Below are positions 50,092-58,554 of a stretch of DNA of 64,000 bases, in pieces. Location of the stretch: the NCBI RefSeq assembly GCF_017464355.1, contig NZ_JAFUAG010000015.1, forward strand, positions 1 through 64,000. Reading direction: 5' to 3'. A model generated the notes under the pieces. That model had not been told where the DNA came from, made no database searches, and saw only the letters and a list, made by a program, of their open reading frames with translations. The position numbers and the translations under genes are program-made. The DNA comes from Ruminococcus sp. (lineage in GTDB: Bacteria > Bacillota > Clostridia > Oscillospirales > Ruminococcaceae). Position 1 is the stretch's first letter, and every line of letters starts with the position of its first letter.

Positions 50092-50230
50092 AAAACTGCT
50101 GGACTCTATGGGCGGTGCTTGCAGAGGAGCTTATATGTTTTACCGTGGAAAACCTCTCTTCAGAAAGGTTTCCCACGATAAAATACATAGTCTTCTCTAT
50201 AAGGCACCGCCCGTAAAGTTCAGCAGTTTT
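50092..50230. repeat. Element C: 139-bp near-complete palindrome, minimal relative of elements A/B
   Basis: Outer arms AAAACTGCTG / CAGCAGTTTT continue through GGGCGGTGC/GCACCGCCC (3 differences in 27 nt, all transitions). The centre is the A/B hairpin module CGTGG-AAAACCT/AGGTTT-CCACG. It lacks the inner 20-bp stem and the asymmetrical spacer. On the plus strand the right arm ends in CAGCAGTTTTTAT, like a terminator. It lies after the 111-residue gene. Confidence 0.75.
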
Positions 50231-50442
50231 TATATACAAATCCCCGACCTGCCAATTGTTTAAGTTCTACAATGATTGGTTCAGCTTGTTGCTTTTTTAG
50301 TGTGAATGTGTTATAATTACTTGTGTAATATCGTATGTTAATTTTTTGGCATTTTTCTGTAAGATACCAAAAATGCCGTTTATCGTAAATATCGCCCGAA
50401 CAAGCCTGCAAAGGCTTTTCAGGCCTGTAAAGGAGGGTCGTT

Positions 50443-52365
50443 ATGCCCTTTACCAGCCAGTTCAAAATTGTCATGTATGCGGCCAGTATGCTCATCTGCG
50501 GCACAGGCCTGCTCTTTACCCTGCTCAACCGCCGCACCGACAAGACCCAGAATAAAATATACGTCAGCACCCTCATCATGCTCATACTCAACTGCATCTC
50601 CGAGATAGTCGCTGCCGTGGCACAGCCCTACAGCACCACATCTCCCGCCGCAGCTTTCCTGGAAAATGCAGGCAATTACACCTACTTCCTTATCCACATC
50701 ATGGTGTCGCCTGTGTTCTTTTTCTATGTGCTGGTGGTCTGCGGCGCCAATATCAAGGGCAAGAAAAAGCGCTATATCCTCTGCGCCGTCCCCTGTATCC
50801 TGGGCGAGCTTACAGTGGCGCTCAACCCCGTTACCAAGTGGGTCTACTACTATGACAATAATATGCTCTACCACCGCAACTGGGCGCTCATGCTGCTCTA
50901 TGCAGGGGCAGGGCTCTATATCGTCATGGCCGTTTTTATGCTCATGTTCTCCTGGCGGGCGCTCAATCCAAAACGCCGTATCGCCCTCATCTACTTCTTC
51001 GCCCTCGTCATCGGCGGACTTTGTGTGCAATTCTATTTCTTCGACCTGCGCACCGAGCTTATGGGCGAAGCCCTGGCGCTCCTGGGCGTCATGATATCTA
51101 TAGAGATAGAAGATGACCGTATCGACGCAGATATGGGCATTTACAACCGCCGTGCCCTCAGCGCCGATATGAATACCTATCTGGTCAGCGACCGCAGCCT
51201 TTACCTGCTCTGCGTGAAGATAACCAATACCGAGATAATCAAGCGCGCCACAGGCTCCGACAGCACCGATGCCCTCTCCCGCCTTGTGGCCGAATACCTG
51301 CGTACCCTCGTGCCCAGGTATTACATCTATTCCTCCAGCCCGGGAACTTTCATCATCACCCTCCTCGATGAGAACGAGCAGAAAGCCGTGTGGCTGGCAA
51401 ACACCATAATCACCCGCTTTGAAGAACCCTGGGATATCGGCGATAACGTCATTCCCCTGAAAGCTACCGTCATGGCCGCCAGCGTCCCCGACAGGATAAA
51501 GTCCGTCAGCGATGCCCTCTATATGGCCGACAGCCCCGTTCCCAAAAAGCTTGAAAAAAATATCCTCACCGATTCCGACCTTGACTACCTGCTCCGCCGT
51601 GCCGCGGTGGAAAGCGCCATTTCAAAGGGTCTTGATGCCGAGAACTTTGAGGTATTCTACCAGCCCACCTACCACGTCGGCACCCGCAGGCTCCACGGTG
51701 CCGAGGCTCTTATCCGCCTCCATGACCCCGACCTCGGCAACCTCTTCCCCGATGAGTTCATTCCTATCGCCGAGCAGATAGGCCTTATCGACGAGATAGA
51801 TGCCTACGTCCTGCGGCAGGTCTGTGAGTTCATCAAAAGCGGTATACCCGCCCGCTATGGCATGGACTGCATCAACGTCAACCTCTCCGTCCTCGAATTC
51901 ATGCAGCCCGCTTTCGTTGACCGTATCGTCGCTACCGTCACCGAGTTCGGCATAGATACCAAAATGATCAATTTTGAGATAACCGAAACTATCGCCGCCA
52001 GCGATTATATCACCCTCAGCCGCGTCGTCCGTGCCCTGAAAAAACAAGGCTTCCGCTTCTCTATGGACGACTACGGCACAGGCTACTCAAATATGCAGTC
52101 TATCTTCCGCCTTGATTTCGATATCGTCAAGATAGATAAGAGTATCCTCTGGAGCGCCGAAAAAGGCCAGATGGGCAGGATAATCCTCGATAGCAGCGTC
52201 CGTATGATAAGACAGATGAAGCGTAAAATTCTGGTGGAAGGTGTCGAGACCGAGCAGCAGCTCAAAATGATCCGTAACCTCGGTGTCGATTTCGCCCAGG
52301 GCTACCTCTTCTCCCGCCCCATCTCCAAAACTGACTTCATCACCCTCCTGGAAAAAGAACTGTAA
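50443..52365 (+). CDS. Membrane cyclic-di-GMP phosphodiesterase (degenerate GGDEF + EAL)
   Basis: A 640-residue protein. The N-terminal about 220 residues contain seven or eight TM helices (7TM-type sensor). A GGDEF-like domain (about 225-380) lacks the active motif, reading SSSPGTF, so it is not a cyclase. The EAL domain (about 390-640) keeps catalytic groups: AEALIRLHD, NFEITET, DDYGTGYS, VKIDKSIL, VEGVETEQQ and QGYLFSRP. It should hydrolyse c-di-GMP in response to a membrane signal. AAAGGAGGG lies before the ATG. Element B lies just downstream. Confidence 0.9.
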   Translation: MPFTSQFKIVMYAASMLICGTGLLFTLLNRRTDKTQNKIYVSTLIMLILNCISEIVAAVAQPYSTTSPAAAFLENAGNYTYFLIHIMVSPVFFFYVLVVCGANIKGKKKRYILCAVPCILGELTVALNPVTKWVYYYDNNMLYHRNWALMLLYAGAGLYIVMAVFMLMFSWRALNPKRRIALIYFFALVIGGLCVQFYFFDLRTELMGEALALLGVMISIEIEDDRIDADMGIYNRRALSADMNTYLVSDRSLYLLCVKITNTEIIKRATGSDSTDALSRLVAEYLRTLVPRYYIYSSSPGTFIITLLDENEQKAVWLANTIITRFEEPWDIGDNVIPLKATVMAASVPDRIKSVSDALYMADSPVPKKLEKNILTDSDLDYLLRRAAVESAISKGLDAENFEVFYQPTYHVGTRRLHGAEALIRLHDPDLGNLFPDEFIPIAEQIGLIDEIDAYVLRQVCEFIKSGIPARYGMDCINVNLSVLEFMQPAFVDRIVATVTEFGIDTKMINFEITETIAASDYITLSRVVRALKKQGFRFSMDDYGTGYSNMQSIFRLDFDIVKIDKSILWSAEKGQMGRIILDSSVRMIRQMKRKILVEGVETEQQLKMIRNLGVDFAQGYLFSRPISKTDFITLLEKEL

Positions 52366-52373
52366 ACACCAAA

Positions 52374-52679
52374 ACAAGGCCGAAAAAGCACGCTCCTGCG
52401 GGGAGTGGCGCTTATAGAGAGAGCTGCGTGTCTACTGGGGGAGACCCTCCCTAAAACTTTTTACGTTTTGGGGCGAAAGGGTGCTGTCCTATAATAGTAT
52501 AGCGAATATCCGCCACTTACTGTTCTATCGTAGAATAGCACCCTTTCGCCCCAAAAATATAAAAAGTCTTTGGAAAGGGGTTCGGGGGATAACCTTTCTT
52601 CAGAAAGGTTTCCCCCGATAAATACGCAGTTTTCTTTATAAGCACCACCCCTTGCAGGAGCGCGCTTTTTCGGCCTTGT
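52374..52679. repeat. Element B: 306-bp nested inverted-repeat element, candidate structured RNA/MITE
   Basis: Outer arms 52374-52429 and 52624-52679 are each 56 nt and pair with 8 differences, all transitions. A perfect 20-bp inner stem (52466-52485 with 52537-52556) encloses 51 nt. On the right is the hairpin CGGGGGATAACCTTTC/GAAAGGTTTCCCCCG. Read on the minus strand it aligns end to end with element A. It begins 8 bp after the EAL stop and ends 8 bp before the convergent ABC-F stop. Confidence 0.8.
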
Positions 52680-52687
52680 CTGAGGGT

Positions 52688-54634
52688 TTACAGGCTGTCG
52701 GAGAGTTCGGCCCATTCGTCCATCATCTCGTCCAGTTCTGCACGTTTGTTTTCGAGTTCTTTGCACTTTTCGGACATGAGCCCGTAGTCGGCGGCCACCT
52801 CGGGGTCGGCTATCTCGTTCTCCAGGCGGAAGATATCCACCTCTGCCTGTTCTATGAGGCTTTCCAGCTCCCTGACCCTTGCCCTGCGCTTTGCATCGAG
52901 GGCACGCTGTTCCTTGCTGCGGTAGCTTATCTCCTTCTGCTCCCGCTTGTCCTGTTCCGCCTGTATACGGCGCTGTTCGGCAGCTGCCTCCGCGGCCCTG
53001 GCACCTGCGGCGCTCACCGCCTCAGCGTAGGCATCGAAGTTGCCCTCGTAGCAGTTCACCTCGTCCGCCTTGACCTCAATAATGCGGTCAGCCACCTTGT
53101 TTATCAGGTAACGGTCGTGGGAGACCAGTATGATAGTCCCCTCAAACTCCGCCAGCACGTCCTCCAGGACCTCCTTGGTGTTCATGTCGAGGTGGTTGGT
53201 GGGCTCGTCCAGCACCAGCACATTGCCGCGGGTGTTGGCCATTATGGCGAAGCACAGCTTTGCCCTCTCGCCGCCGCTTAGCACCGAAACAGGCTTGAAT
53301 ACGTCCTCTCCCGTCAGCAGCACCGCCCCAAGGGCTTTCCTTGCCTCCGCAGGGGTCATGCTCGGGAAGCGGTCGAGCAGCTCATCTATGACCGTGCTGC
53401 CCATGTGCAGGATATTGTGCTCCTGCTCAAAGTAAGCTATCTTCACATTTCCGCCCCAGACGATGTTGCCCCTCTCGTGGGGGATAATGCCCTGTATCAG
53501 CTTGAGTATGGAGGTCTTGCCGATACCGTTTGAGCCGATGATAGCAGCGTGCTCGCCCCGCCTTATGTGCATATCAAGGCTGTTTATCAGGGTCCTGCGG
53601 CTCTCGCCCTCCCCTACCGTCAGGGGACAGTCGATGACCTTCACGATATCCTTGGTGGGCTCAATGTCGTATTCCAGCTTTATCTTCGGGGGTCTTGTGA
53701 ACATCAGGGGCTTGTCTATGCGCTCTATCCTGTCCAGCATATGCTGGCGGGACTTGGCCATCTTCGCCGTTGAAGCCCTGGTCTTGTTGCGGACTATGTA
53801 CTCCTCCAGCTTCTTTATCTCCTCCTGCTGAGCCTCCCACTCCTTCAGCTGACGTTCAGCGTTGTGCTTTCTCTGCACCACATAGGCCGAATAACCGCCC
53901 TTGTAGGAGGTCAGCCGCCCCTGCTCTATCTCGCATATCCTGGTACATACCTTGTTCAGGAAGTACCTGTCGTGAGATACCACGAGTATGGAACCCTTGT
54001 AGCTTTTCAGATAGTCCTCCAGCCACATCAGGGTGGTCAGGTCAAGGTGGTTGGTGGGCTCGTCCAGTATGAGCAGGTCGGGGCTCTCCAGCAGCAGCTT
54101 CGCCAGCGCCAGCCTGGTCTTCTCGCCGCCCGAAAGGGAGGATATCACCCTGTCCCTGGGCACATCGCCGAAGCCCATGCCGTTTAGTATGCGGCTTATG
54201 TTGACATCTATGCGGTAGCCGTCATTGGCCTCAAAATAGGCCGAAAGCTCAGCATATTCCGCACTGACCATCTCCAGCTCCGCCCCCGTCAGGCGGGTCA
54301 TCTCCTGCTCCAGCTCGTCCATTCTCGCCCGTGCCGCCAGCAGCTTGTCGAAGGCCTTGTGCAGTTCCTCGTCAATGGTAGCAGAGCTTTCCAGCCCGCT
54401 GTTCTGCCTGAGGAAACCTATGGTGCAGTTTGAAGATACCTCCACCGAACCCAGACCGTCGTCTGTCCTGTCAAAACCCATGTCCCCCATGAGTATGTTC
54501 AGCAGCGTTGACTTTCCGCAGCCGTTCACCCCGACGAGCCCCACCGCCTCGTGATCCTCTATCACAAGGCCGATGTCCTTAAGCAAAGGCTCACCGTTGA
54601 AATATTTATACAAATGCTCAATTTTAACCAGCAT
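52688..54634 (-). CDS. ABC-F family ATPase (Uup/YdiF-type)
   Basis: A 648-residue soluble protein with two ABC domains: Walker A GVNGCGKSTL and GSNGIGKTSI, signatures LSGGEKTRLAL and LSGGERAKLCF, and Walker B LLILDEPTNHLD and VLVLDEPTNHLD. The linker between domains (about 240-330) is the PtIM-type charged helix pair. The C-terminal coiled coil (about 550-640) is typical of Uup/YdiF subfamilies. No TM segments. Members act on ribosomes or in stress. Promoter at 54796 and a leader of about 160 nt. Converges on the EAL gene. Confidence 0.9.
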   Translation of the reverse strand: MLVKIEHLYKYFNGEPLLKDIGLVIEDHEAVGLVGVNGCGKSTLLNILMGDMGFDRTDDGLGSVEVSSNCTIGFLRQNSGLESSATIDEELHKAFDKLLAARARMDELEQEMTRLTGAELEMVSAEYAELSAYFEANDGYRIDVNISRILNGMGFGDVPRDRVISSLSGGEKTRLALAKLLLESPDLLILDEPTNHLDLTTLMWLEDYLKSYKGSILVVSHDRYFLNKVCTRICEIEQGRLTSYKGGYSAYVVQRKHNAERQLKEWEAQQEEIKKLEEYIVRNKTRASTAKMAKSRQHMLDRIERIDKPLMFTRPPKIKLEYDIEPTKDIVKVIDCPLTVGEGESRRTLINSLDMHIRRGEHAAIIGSNGIGKTSILKLIQGIIPHERGNIVWGGNVKIAYFEQEHNILHMGSTVIDELLDRFPSMTPAEARKALGAVLLTGEDVFKPVSVLSGGERAKLCFAIMANTRGNVLVLDEPTNHLDMNTKEVLEDVLAEFEGTIILVSHDRYLINKVADRIIEVKADEVNCYEGNFDAYAEAVSAAGARAAEAAAEQRRIQAEQDKREQKEISYRSKEQRALDAKRRARVRELESLIEQAEVDIFRLENEIADPEVAADYGLMSEKCKELENKRAELDEMMDEWAELSDSL

Positions 54635-54795
54635 AGTTTTCTCCCGTATTTTTCCATTCTGATATTCGTTTCTTCCTCATGGGCATAAGCCCGCTGACAG
54701 GCGCTCTCAGCCGTCCCGTACTGCCCGAAAGGACTCCCGTCAGCCCTCGCCCGTCCATGACTGCACCGCCTTGCGAAACATATACATACTGTTTT

Positions 54796-54824
54796 ATTAT
54801 ACACTATTTCCCGAAGTTTTGCAA
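54796..54824 (-). promoter_or_regulatory. Promoter and long leader of ABC-F gene
   Basis: On the minus strand TTGCAA (54819-54824), a 17-bp spacer and TATAAT (54796-54801). The leader to the ATG at 54634 is about 160 nt. It contains an AUG frame (about 44 codons) that runs out of frame into the ABC-F start, which could allow attenuation as known for some antibiotic-responsive ABC-F genes. That last point is inference. Confidence 0.5.
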
Positions 54825-54914
54825 GCCCATGCCCCCTGTTTTTTCCCGTGGCGGCGGCCTATAAAAAATTTGCAAATTTTTTCAAAAACTATATACTTTT
54901 TCGGAAATTTGTGC

Positions 54915-54920
54915 TATAAT
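54915..54920 (+). promoter_or_regulatory. -10 element of polyamine operon
   Basis: TATAAT about 70 bp before speD, with no convincing -35. The stretch 54825-54987 otherwise holds only AT-rich sequence and the speD leader. Confidence 0.5.
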
Positions 54921-54987
54921 AGATTAAAGTTTGTTCGGGCGGTGTCCCAACAGCTCACCGATTTCAGGCCTATACCTGTCAAAGCCC

Positions 54988-55839
54988 ATGTTTTCGGGGT
55001 TTGACGATACTTCCACCGAAAGGATAGATGATAGATTGGAGAATAATAAGATCACCCTTTACGGCTTCAACAACCTGACCAAGACCCTCAGCTTCAACAT
55101 CTACGATGTCTGTTATGCCAAGGGCCAGAAGGAACAGAAGGACTATATCGAGTACATTGACGAGCAGTACAACTCTGAACGTCTGACCAAGATACTCTGC
55201 GACGTCACCGAGATGATCGGCGCCCGCGTCCTCAACATATCCAAGCAGGATTACGAGCCCCAGGGCGCTTCGGTGAATGTGCTGATCGCCGAGAAGGAAC
55301 TGGACAAGGACTCTATCGACCCCTCGTGCAACCTGGGCAGGCTGCCCGATGCCCCCGAGATGATACACGCTCATCTGGATAAGAGCCATGTCACGGTGCA
55401 TACCTTCCCCGAGTATCACCCCGATAACTCTATCTCGACCTTCCGTGTGGACATAGATGTTTCCACCTGCGGAACTATCTCACCCCTTAATGCGCTGAAC
55501 TACCTGATAGCCAGCTTCGATTCCGATATCATCACCATAGACTACCGTGTCAGGGGCTTCACCCGTGATGTGCTGGGCAAGAAGTTTTTTATCGACCACG
55601 ATATAACTTCCATACAGGACTACATCGACAACAGCACCCTTACAAAGTATGACGCTATCGACGTGAATGTCTATCAGTCCAATATTTTTCACACTAAGCT
55701 TCTCATAAAGGAGATAGACCTGCAGAATTACCTGTTCAAGAAGGACGTTTACGAACTGACCCCCAAGCAGCGTCTGGACATAACCGACAGCCTGCGCCGC
55801 GAGATGATAGAGATCTACAGCGGAATGAACATCTATTAA
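54988..55839 (+). CDS. speD: S-adenosylmethionine decarboxylase proenzyme
   Basis: A 283-residue (from ATG 54988) pyruvoyl enzyme that makes decarboxylated SAM, the aminopropyl donor for spermidine. The core matches the enterobacterial SpeD type: [22 protein letters not shown], cleavage site LDKSH (Ser133 becomes the pyruvoyl group), [26 protein letters not shown] and [15 protein letters not shown]. The start is uncertain: no clear ribosome site precedes ATG 54988, and a TTG (at LENNK) is an alternative. First gene of the polyamine cluster. Its stop codon is the first triplet of a dispersed repeat. Confidence 0.92.
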   Translation: MFSGFDDTSTERIDDRLENNKITLYGFNNLTKTLSFNIYDVCYAKGQKEQKDYIEYIDEQYNSERLTKILCDVTEMIGARVLNISKQDYEPQGASVNVLIAEKELDKDSIDPSCNLGRLPDAPEMIHAHLDKSHVTVHTFPEYHPDNSISTFRVDIDVSTCGTISPLNALNYLIASFDSDIITIDYRVRGFTRDVLGKKFFIDHDITSIQDYIDNSTLTKYDAIDVNVYQSNIFHTKLLIKEIDLQNYLFKKDVYELTPKQRLDITDSLRREMIEIYSGMNIY

Positions 55840-56300
55840 TTCATAATTCAAAATTCATAATTCATAACTGGCAAGTAAAACAGCGTGGCTGTTCTTGTCG
55901 GTCATGGGTTATGGGTTATGTTTTTATATGGGGGATCTATCTGTTGAAAAATGATAATATTATACTTGATAAAAGCATGGATCTTGCAGTTCGCATAGTT
56001 CGGCTTTATCAATACCTCGGCGGTGATAAACGTGAATATGTTCTGTCAAAGCAGGTATTAAAAAGCGGTACGAGTATAGGGGCTAATATAAAAGAAGCAT
56101 CTGAAACCGGGTATTGGCCGGAACTATTGTATAAGACCGAATACATCAGCGAAAAACAATTCTGCTCGATAAATGAGGATCGTATCGAAATTATCAGAAT
56201 TCTTACCTCTATAATAAAAAACACAAAGGAGGGTTAATATTCATATTGTTGACAAACCACAAAGCTGATGGTCATGTCAATAATTATGAATTATGAATTA
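55837..56300. mobile_element. Candidate cassette carrying a four-helix-bundle gene, flanked by inverted repeats
   Basis: The left end TAATTCATAATTCA ... (55837-55867) and right end ... TGAATTATGAATTA (56279-56300) are inverted copies of the dispersed 3'-end repeat. Between them lies one small gene. The cassette separates speD from speA and supplies both the speD stop codon and the likely speA start. Seen: the inverted flanks. Inferred: movement as a unit. Confidence 0.5.
55944..56237 (+). CDS. Four-helix-bundle (S23/IVP family) protein with internal deletion
   Basis: 97 residues from TTG 55944 (GGGGGA upstream). The N-terminal helices (DLAVRIVRLYQYLGGDKREYVLSKQVLKSGTSIGANIKEA) and C-terminal helices (YWPELLYKTEYISEKQF ... 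EIIRILTSIIKNTKEG) are typical. The family normally has about 20 further residues, with a QSKxDFxxKxxIALKEA-type helix, between GANIKEA and SETGYW. Here the two KEA motifs are joined as one, giving an in-frame deletion that removes most of one helix. Family function is unclear; members occur as insertions in 23S rRNA genes and as scattered cassettes. Probably decaying. Confidence 0.7.
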   Translation: MKNDNIILDKSMDLAVRIVRLYQYLGGDKREYVLSKQVLKSGTSIGANIKEASETGYWPELLYKTEYISEKQFCSINEDRIEIIRILTSIIKNTKEG

Positions 56301-57734
56301 CAAAACAGTGCGCCTTTGCATGAAGCGCTGAAAAAGCATATGAAAAACCGTATCGTCCGCCTTGATGTGCCCGGGCATAAGGGCGGGAGAATGAATAAAG
56401 AGCTTAAGGCTTTTCTTGGGGAGCAGTGCATGGCCTGCGACGTAAACTCCATGAAAAATCTGGATAACCTGTGCCACCCCGTTTCGGTCATAAAGGAGGC
56501 TGAACAGCTGGCGGCAGAGGCTTTCGGGGCTGACCACGCTTTCTTCATGGTGGGGGGCACTACCTCCGCTGTGCAGACCATGGTGTTCACCGCCTGCAAA
56601 GCGGGCGAGAAGATAATCATGCCCCGCAACGTTCACCGCAGCGCCATAAACGCACTGGTGGTCTGCGGGGCGGTGCCTGTCTACGTTGACCCCGGCACCA
56701 ACAAGCGGCTGGGCATTCCTCTTGGTATGTCGGTGGAGGACGTGGAAAAAGCTATCCTCGCCAACCCCGATGCCAAGGCGGTGCTGGTCAACAACCCCAC
56801 CTATTACGGCATTTGCTCCGACATAAAGAGAATAGCCGAGCTTGCCCACAAGCACGGTATGCTGCTGCTGGCAGACGAAGCCCACGGCACCCACCTGTAT
56901 TTCGGGGAGGGTCTTCCCTGCTCGGCTATGGCTGCAGGGGCGGATATGGCTGCTGTCAGCATACATAAAACAGGGGGCAGCCTGACCCAGTCTTCCCTGC
57001 TGCTTTGCAGAGATACGGTTTCAGAGGGCTATGTGCGGCAGATAATAAACCTCACCCAGACCACCAGCGGCTCCTACCTGCTAATGGTCAGCCTTGACCT
57101 GGCCAGGAAAAATCTGGCGCTCAACGGCAGGGAGCTTTTTGCGAAATCGGTGGCATACTCCGACTATGCCCGCGAGGAGATAAACAAGATAGGCGGCTAT
57201 TATGCCTATGGCAGGGAGCTGGAGAACGGCGATGATATCTATGCCTTCGACTCCACCAAGCTCAGCGTACACACCCGTGATATCGGCCTGGCAGGGGTGG
57301 AGGTCTATGACATTCTCCGTGACGACTACGATATACAGATAGAGTTCGGGGACATCGGCAATATCCTCGCTATAGTTTCCGCGGGAGACAGGGAGCTGGA
57401 GATCGAGCGCTTCATATCCGCCCTCAGCGAGATAAAGCGCCTTTACTCAAAGGACCCCACAGGTCTGTTCGACCACGAGTACATCGACCCCCTGGTGGAG
57501 ATGAGCCCCCAGGCCGCTTTCTACAGCGACAAGAAGCCCATGTGGATAAACGAGAGCGCAGGGCACATCTGCGGAGAGTTCGTCATGTGCTATCCTCCCG
57601 GGATACCCATACTTGCCCCGGGTGAACGCATAACCAAGGAGATAATCAGCTACATCAACTACTGCAAGGAAAAGGGCTGCCTGCTCACAGGCACCGAGGA
57701 TCTGGAGATAAATTACATAAACGTAGTCGGGTAG
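56286..57734 (+). CDS. speA: Arginine decarboxylase (Orn/Lys/Arg decarboxylase class I, PLP)
   Basis: A 482-residue PLP enzyme converting arginine (probably) to agmatine, since agmatinase is in the same operon. The fold-I core has the PLP Lys228 in VSIHKTGGSLTQSS, ADEAHGTH upstream and the substrate loop LDVPGHKGGRMN. The C-terminal domain (CYPPGIPILAPGERI) is the typical ending. The start is odd: ATG 56286 lies inside the AATTATGAATTATGAATTA repeat so the protein begins MNYEL. In-frame ATGs at 56268 and 56274 have no ribosome site either. Confidence 0.9.
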   Translation: MNYELQNSAPLHEALKKHMKNRIVRLDVPGHKGGRMNKELKAFLGEQCMACDVNSMKNLDNLCHPVSVIKEAEQLAAEAFGADHAFFMVGGTTSAVQTMVFTACKAGEKIIMPRNVHRSAINALVVCGAVPVYVDPGTNKRLGIPLGMSVEDVEKAILANPDAKAVLVNNPTYYGICSDIKRIAELAHKHGMLLLADEAHGTHLYFGEGLPCSAMAAGADMAAVSIHKTGGSLTQSSLLLCRDTVSEGYVRQIINLTQTTSGSYLLMVSLDLARKNLALNGRELFAKSVAYSDYAREEINKIGGYYAYGRELENGDDIYAFDSTKLSVHTRDIGLAGVEVYDILRDDYDIQIEFGDIGNILAIVSAGDRELEIERFISALSEIKRLYSKDPTGLFDHEYIDPLVEMSPQAAFYSDKKPMWINESAGHICGEFVMCYPPGIPILAPGERITKEIISYINYCKEKGCLLTGTEDLEINYINVVG

Positions 57735-57779
57735 TATGCTGACACATATAACAGGGCAGAGATATAAAGGAGTAAAAAA

Positions 57780-58040
57780 ATGGACAGCAAAATCAGTTTG
57801 AAAAAGGGCACGGAAGTCACCCCTTACGGACAAAACAGCAGTACAGGTCAGGGCTTTCAGGGCAACGGAAGCTTTTACACCGAGGACACCCCTCAGCCCC
57901 CGAAGCACGGCCTGCGCATTCAGGCGGCCATTCCGCCCAAGACCTTCAACCGCATAGTTATAGGTGCAGTGGTGGTCATGGGGGCGGCGGCAATAGCGGC
58001 AGTCATCAAGCTGATAATTTTCCTGTCGGTCATATTCTGA
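57780..58040 (+). CDS. Hypothetical single-TM protein within polyamine operon
   Basis: An 86-residue protein with AAAGGAG before the ATG. A polar, Gly/Gln-rich N-terminal region (cytosolic) is followed by one C-terminal TM helix (about 57-85, tail-anchor topology). Not recognised. The first of three small genes placed between speA and speE. It ends 7 bp before the next ATG. Confidence 0.6.
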   Translation: MDSKISLKKGTEVTPYGQNSSTGQGFQGNGSFYTEDTPQPPKHGLRIQAAIPPKTFNRIVIGAVVVMGAAAIAAVIKLIIFLSVIF

Positions 58041-58047
58041 GGTGACT

Positions 58048-58545
58048 ATGGACAGAAGATACAGAAAAGCTGTCATCGTCACAGCAGCGGCGGCGGCCAT
58101 GGGGGCGGCTGTGCTGGTGGCGGTAAAGCTTTCGTGGGATATGACAAAGGCTGACTCTTTCAGGGAGTACACCGAGTTCGGCAGTGAGGAAACTGCGCTG
58201 ATACGGCAGGATATGGGGCTGGAACTTTCGGGGGCGGCCGAACCTGTCAGGCTGACCATAGGCCACGGGGGCGGCGACTACTGCTATCAGCTGTGGCTGG
58301 AGGATATCGGCGACCCCGAAAAGTTCATGGAAGAAAGCTTTGCGGGCAAGATGAAAAACGTCGGCAAAGATAGTTTATGGGATAAGGAAGCCCTGGAATA
58401 CAAGGGTAAAAAAGCGGACAGTGCAGAAGTGATATACGAATGTGAGCTGGCTGCTGACAGCGGTTTGAGCTTTGACCATTACTATGCAGCTTTCTATGAA
58501 GACGGCGGAGAACATTCCGCAAAGATATTCGCAAACAAGATCTAG
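58048..58545 (+). CDS. Hypothetical membrane-anchored protein, paralogue of next gene
   Basis: A 165-residue protein. Start ATG 58048 with GAGGTG. The N-terminal TM helix (about 5-26) is followed by an extracytoplasmic domain with IGDPEKFMEESFAG (about 91-105) and EVIYECELAADSG ... DHYYAAFYEDGGEHSAKIF at the end. The same two blocks occur in the next gene, so the two are tandem paralogues. Function unknown. Confidence 0.6.
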   Translation: MDRRYRKAVIVTAAAAAMGAAVLVAVKLSWDMTKADSFREYTEFGSEETALIRQDMGLELSGAAEPVRLTIGHGGGDYCYQLWLEDIGDPEKFMEESFAGKMKNVGKDSLWDKEALEYKGKKADSAEVIYECELAADSGLSFDHYYAAFYEDGGEHSAKIFANKI

Positions 58546-58554
58546 GAGATGCAA

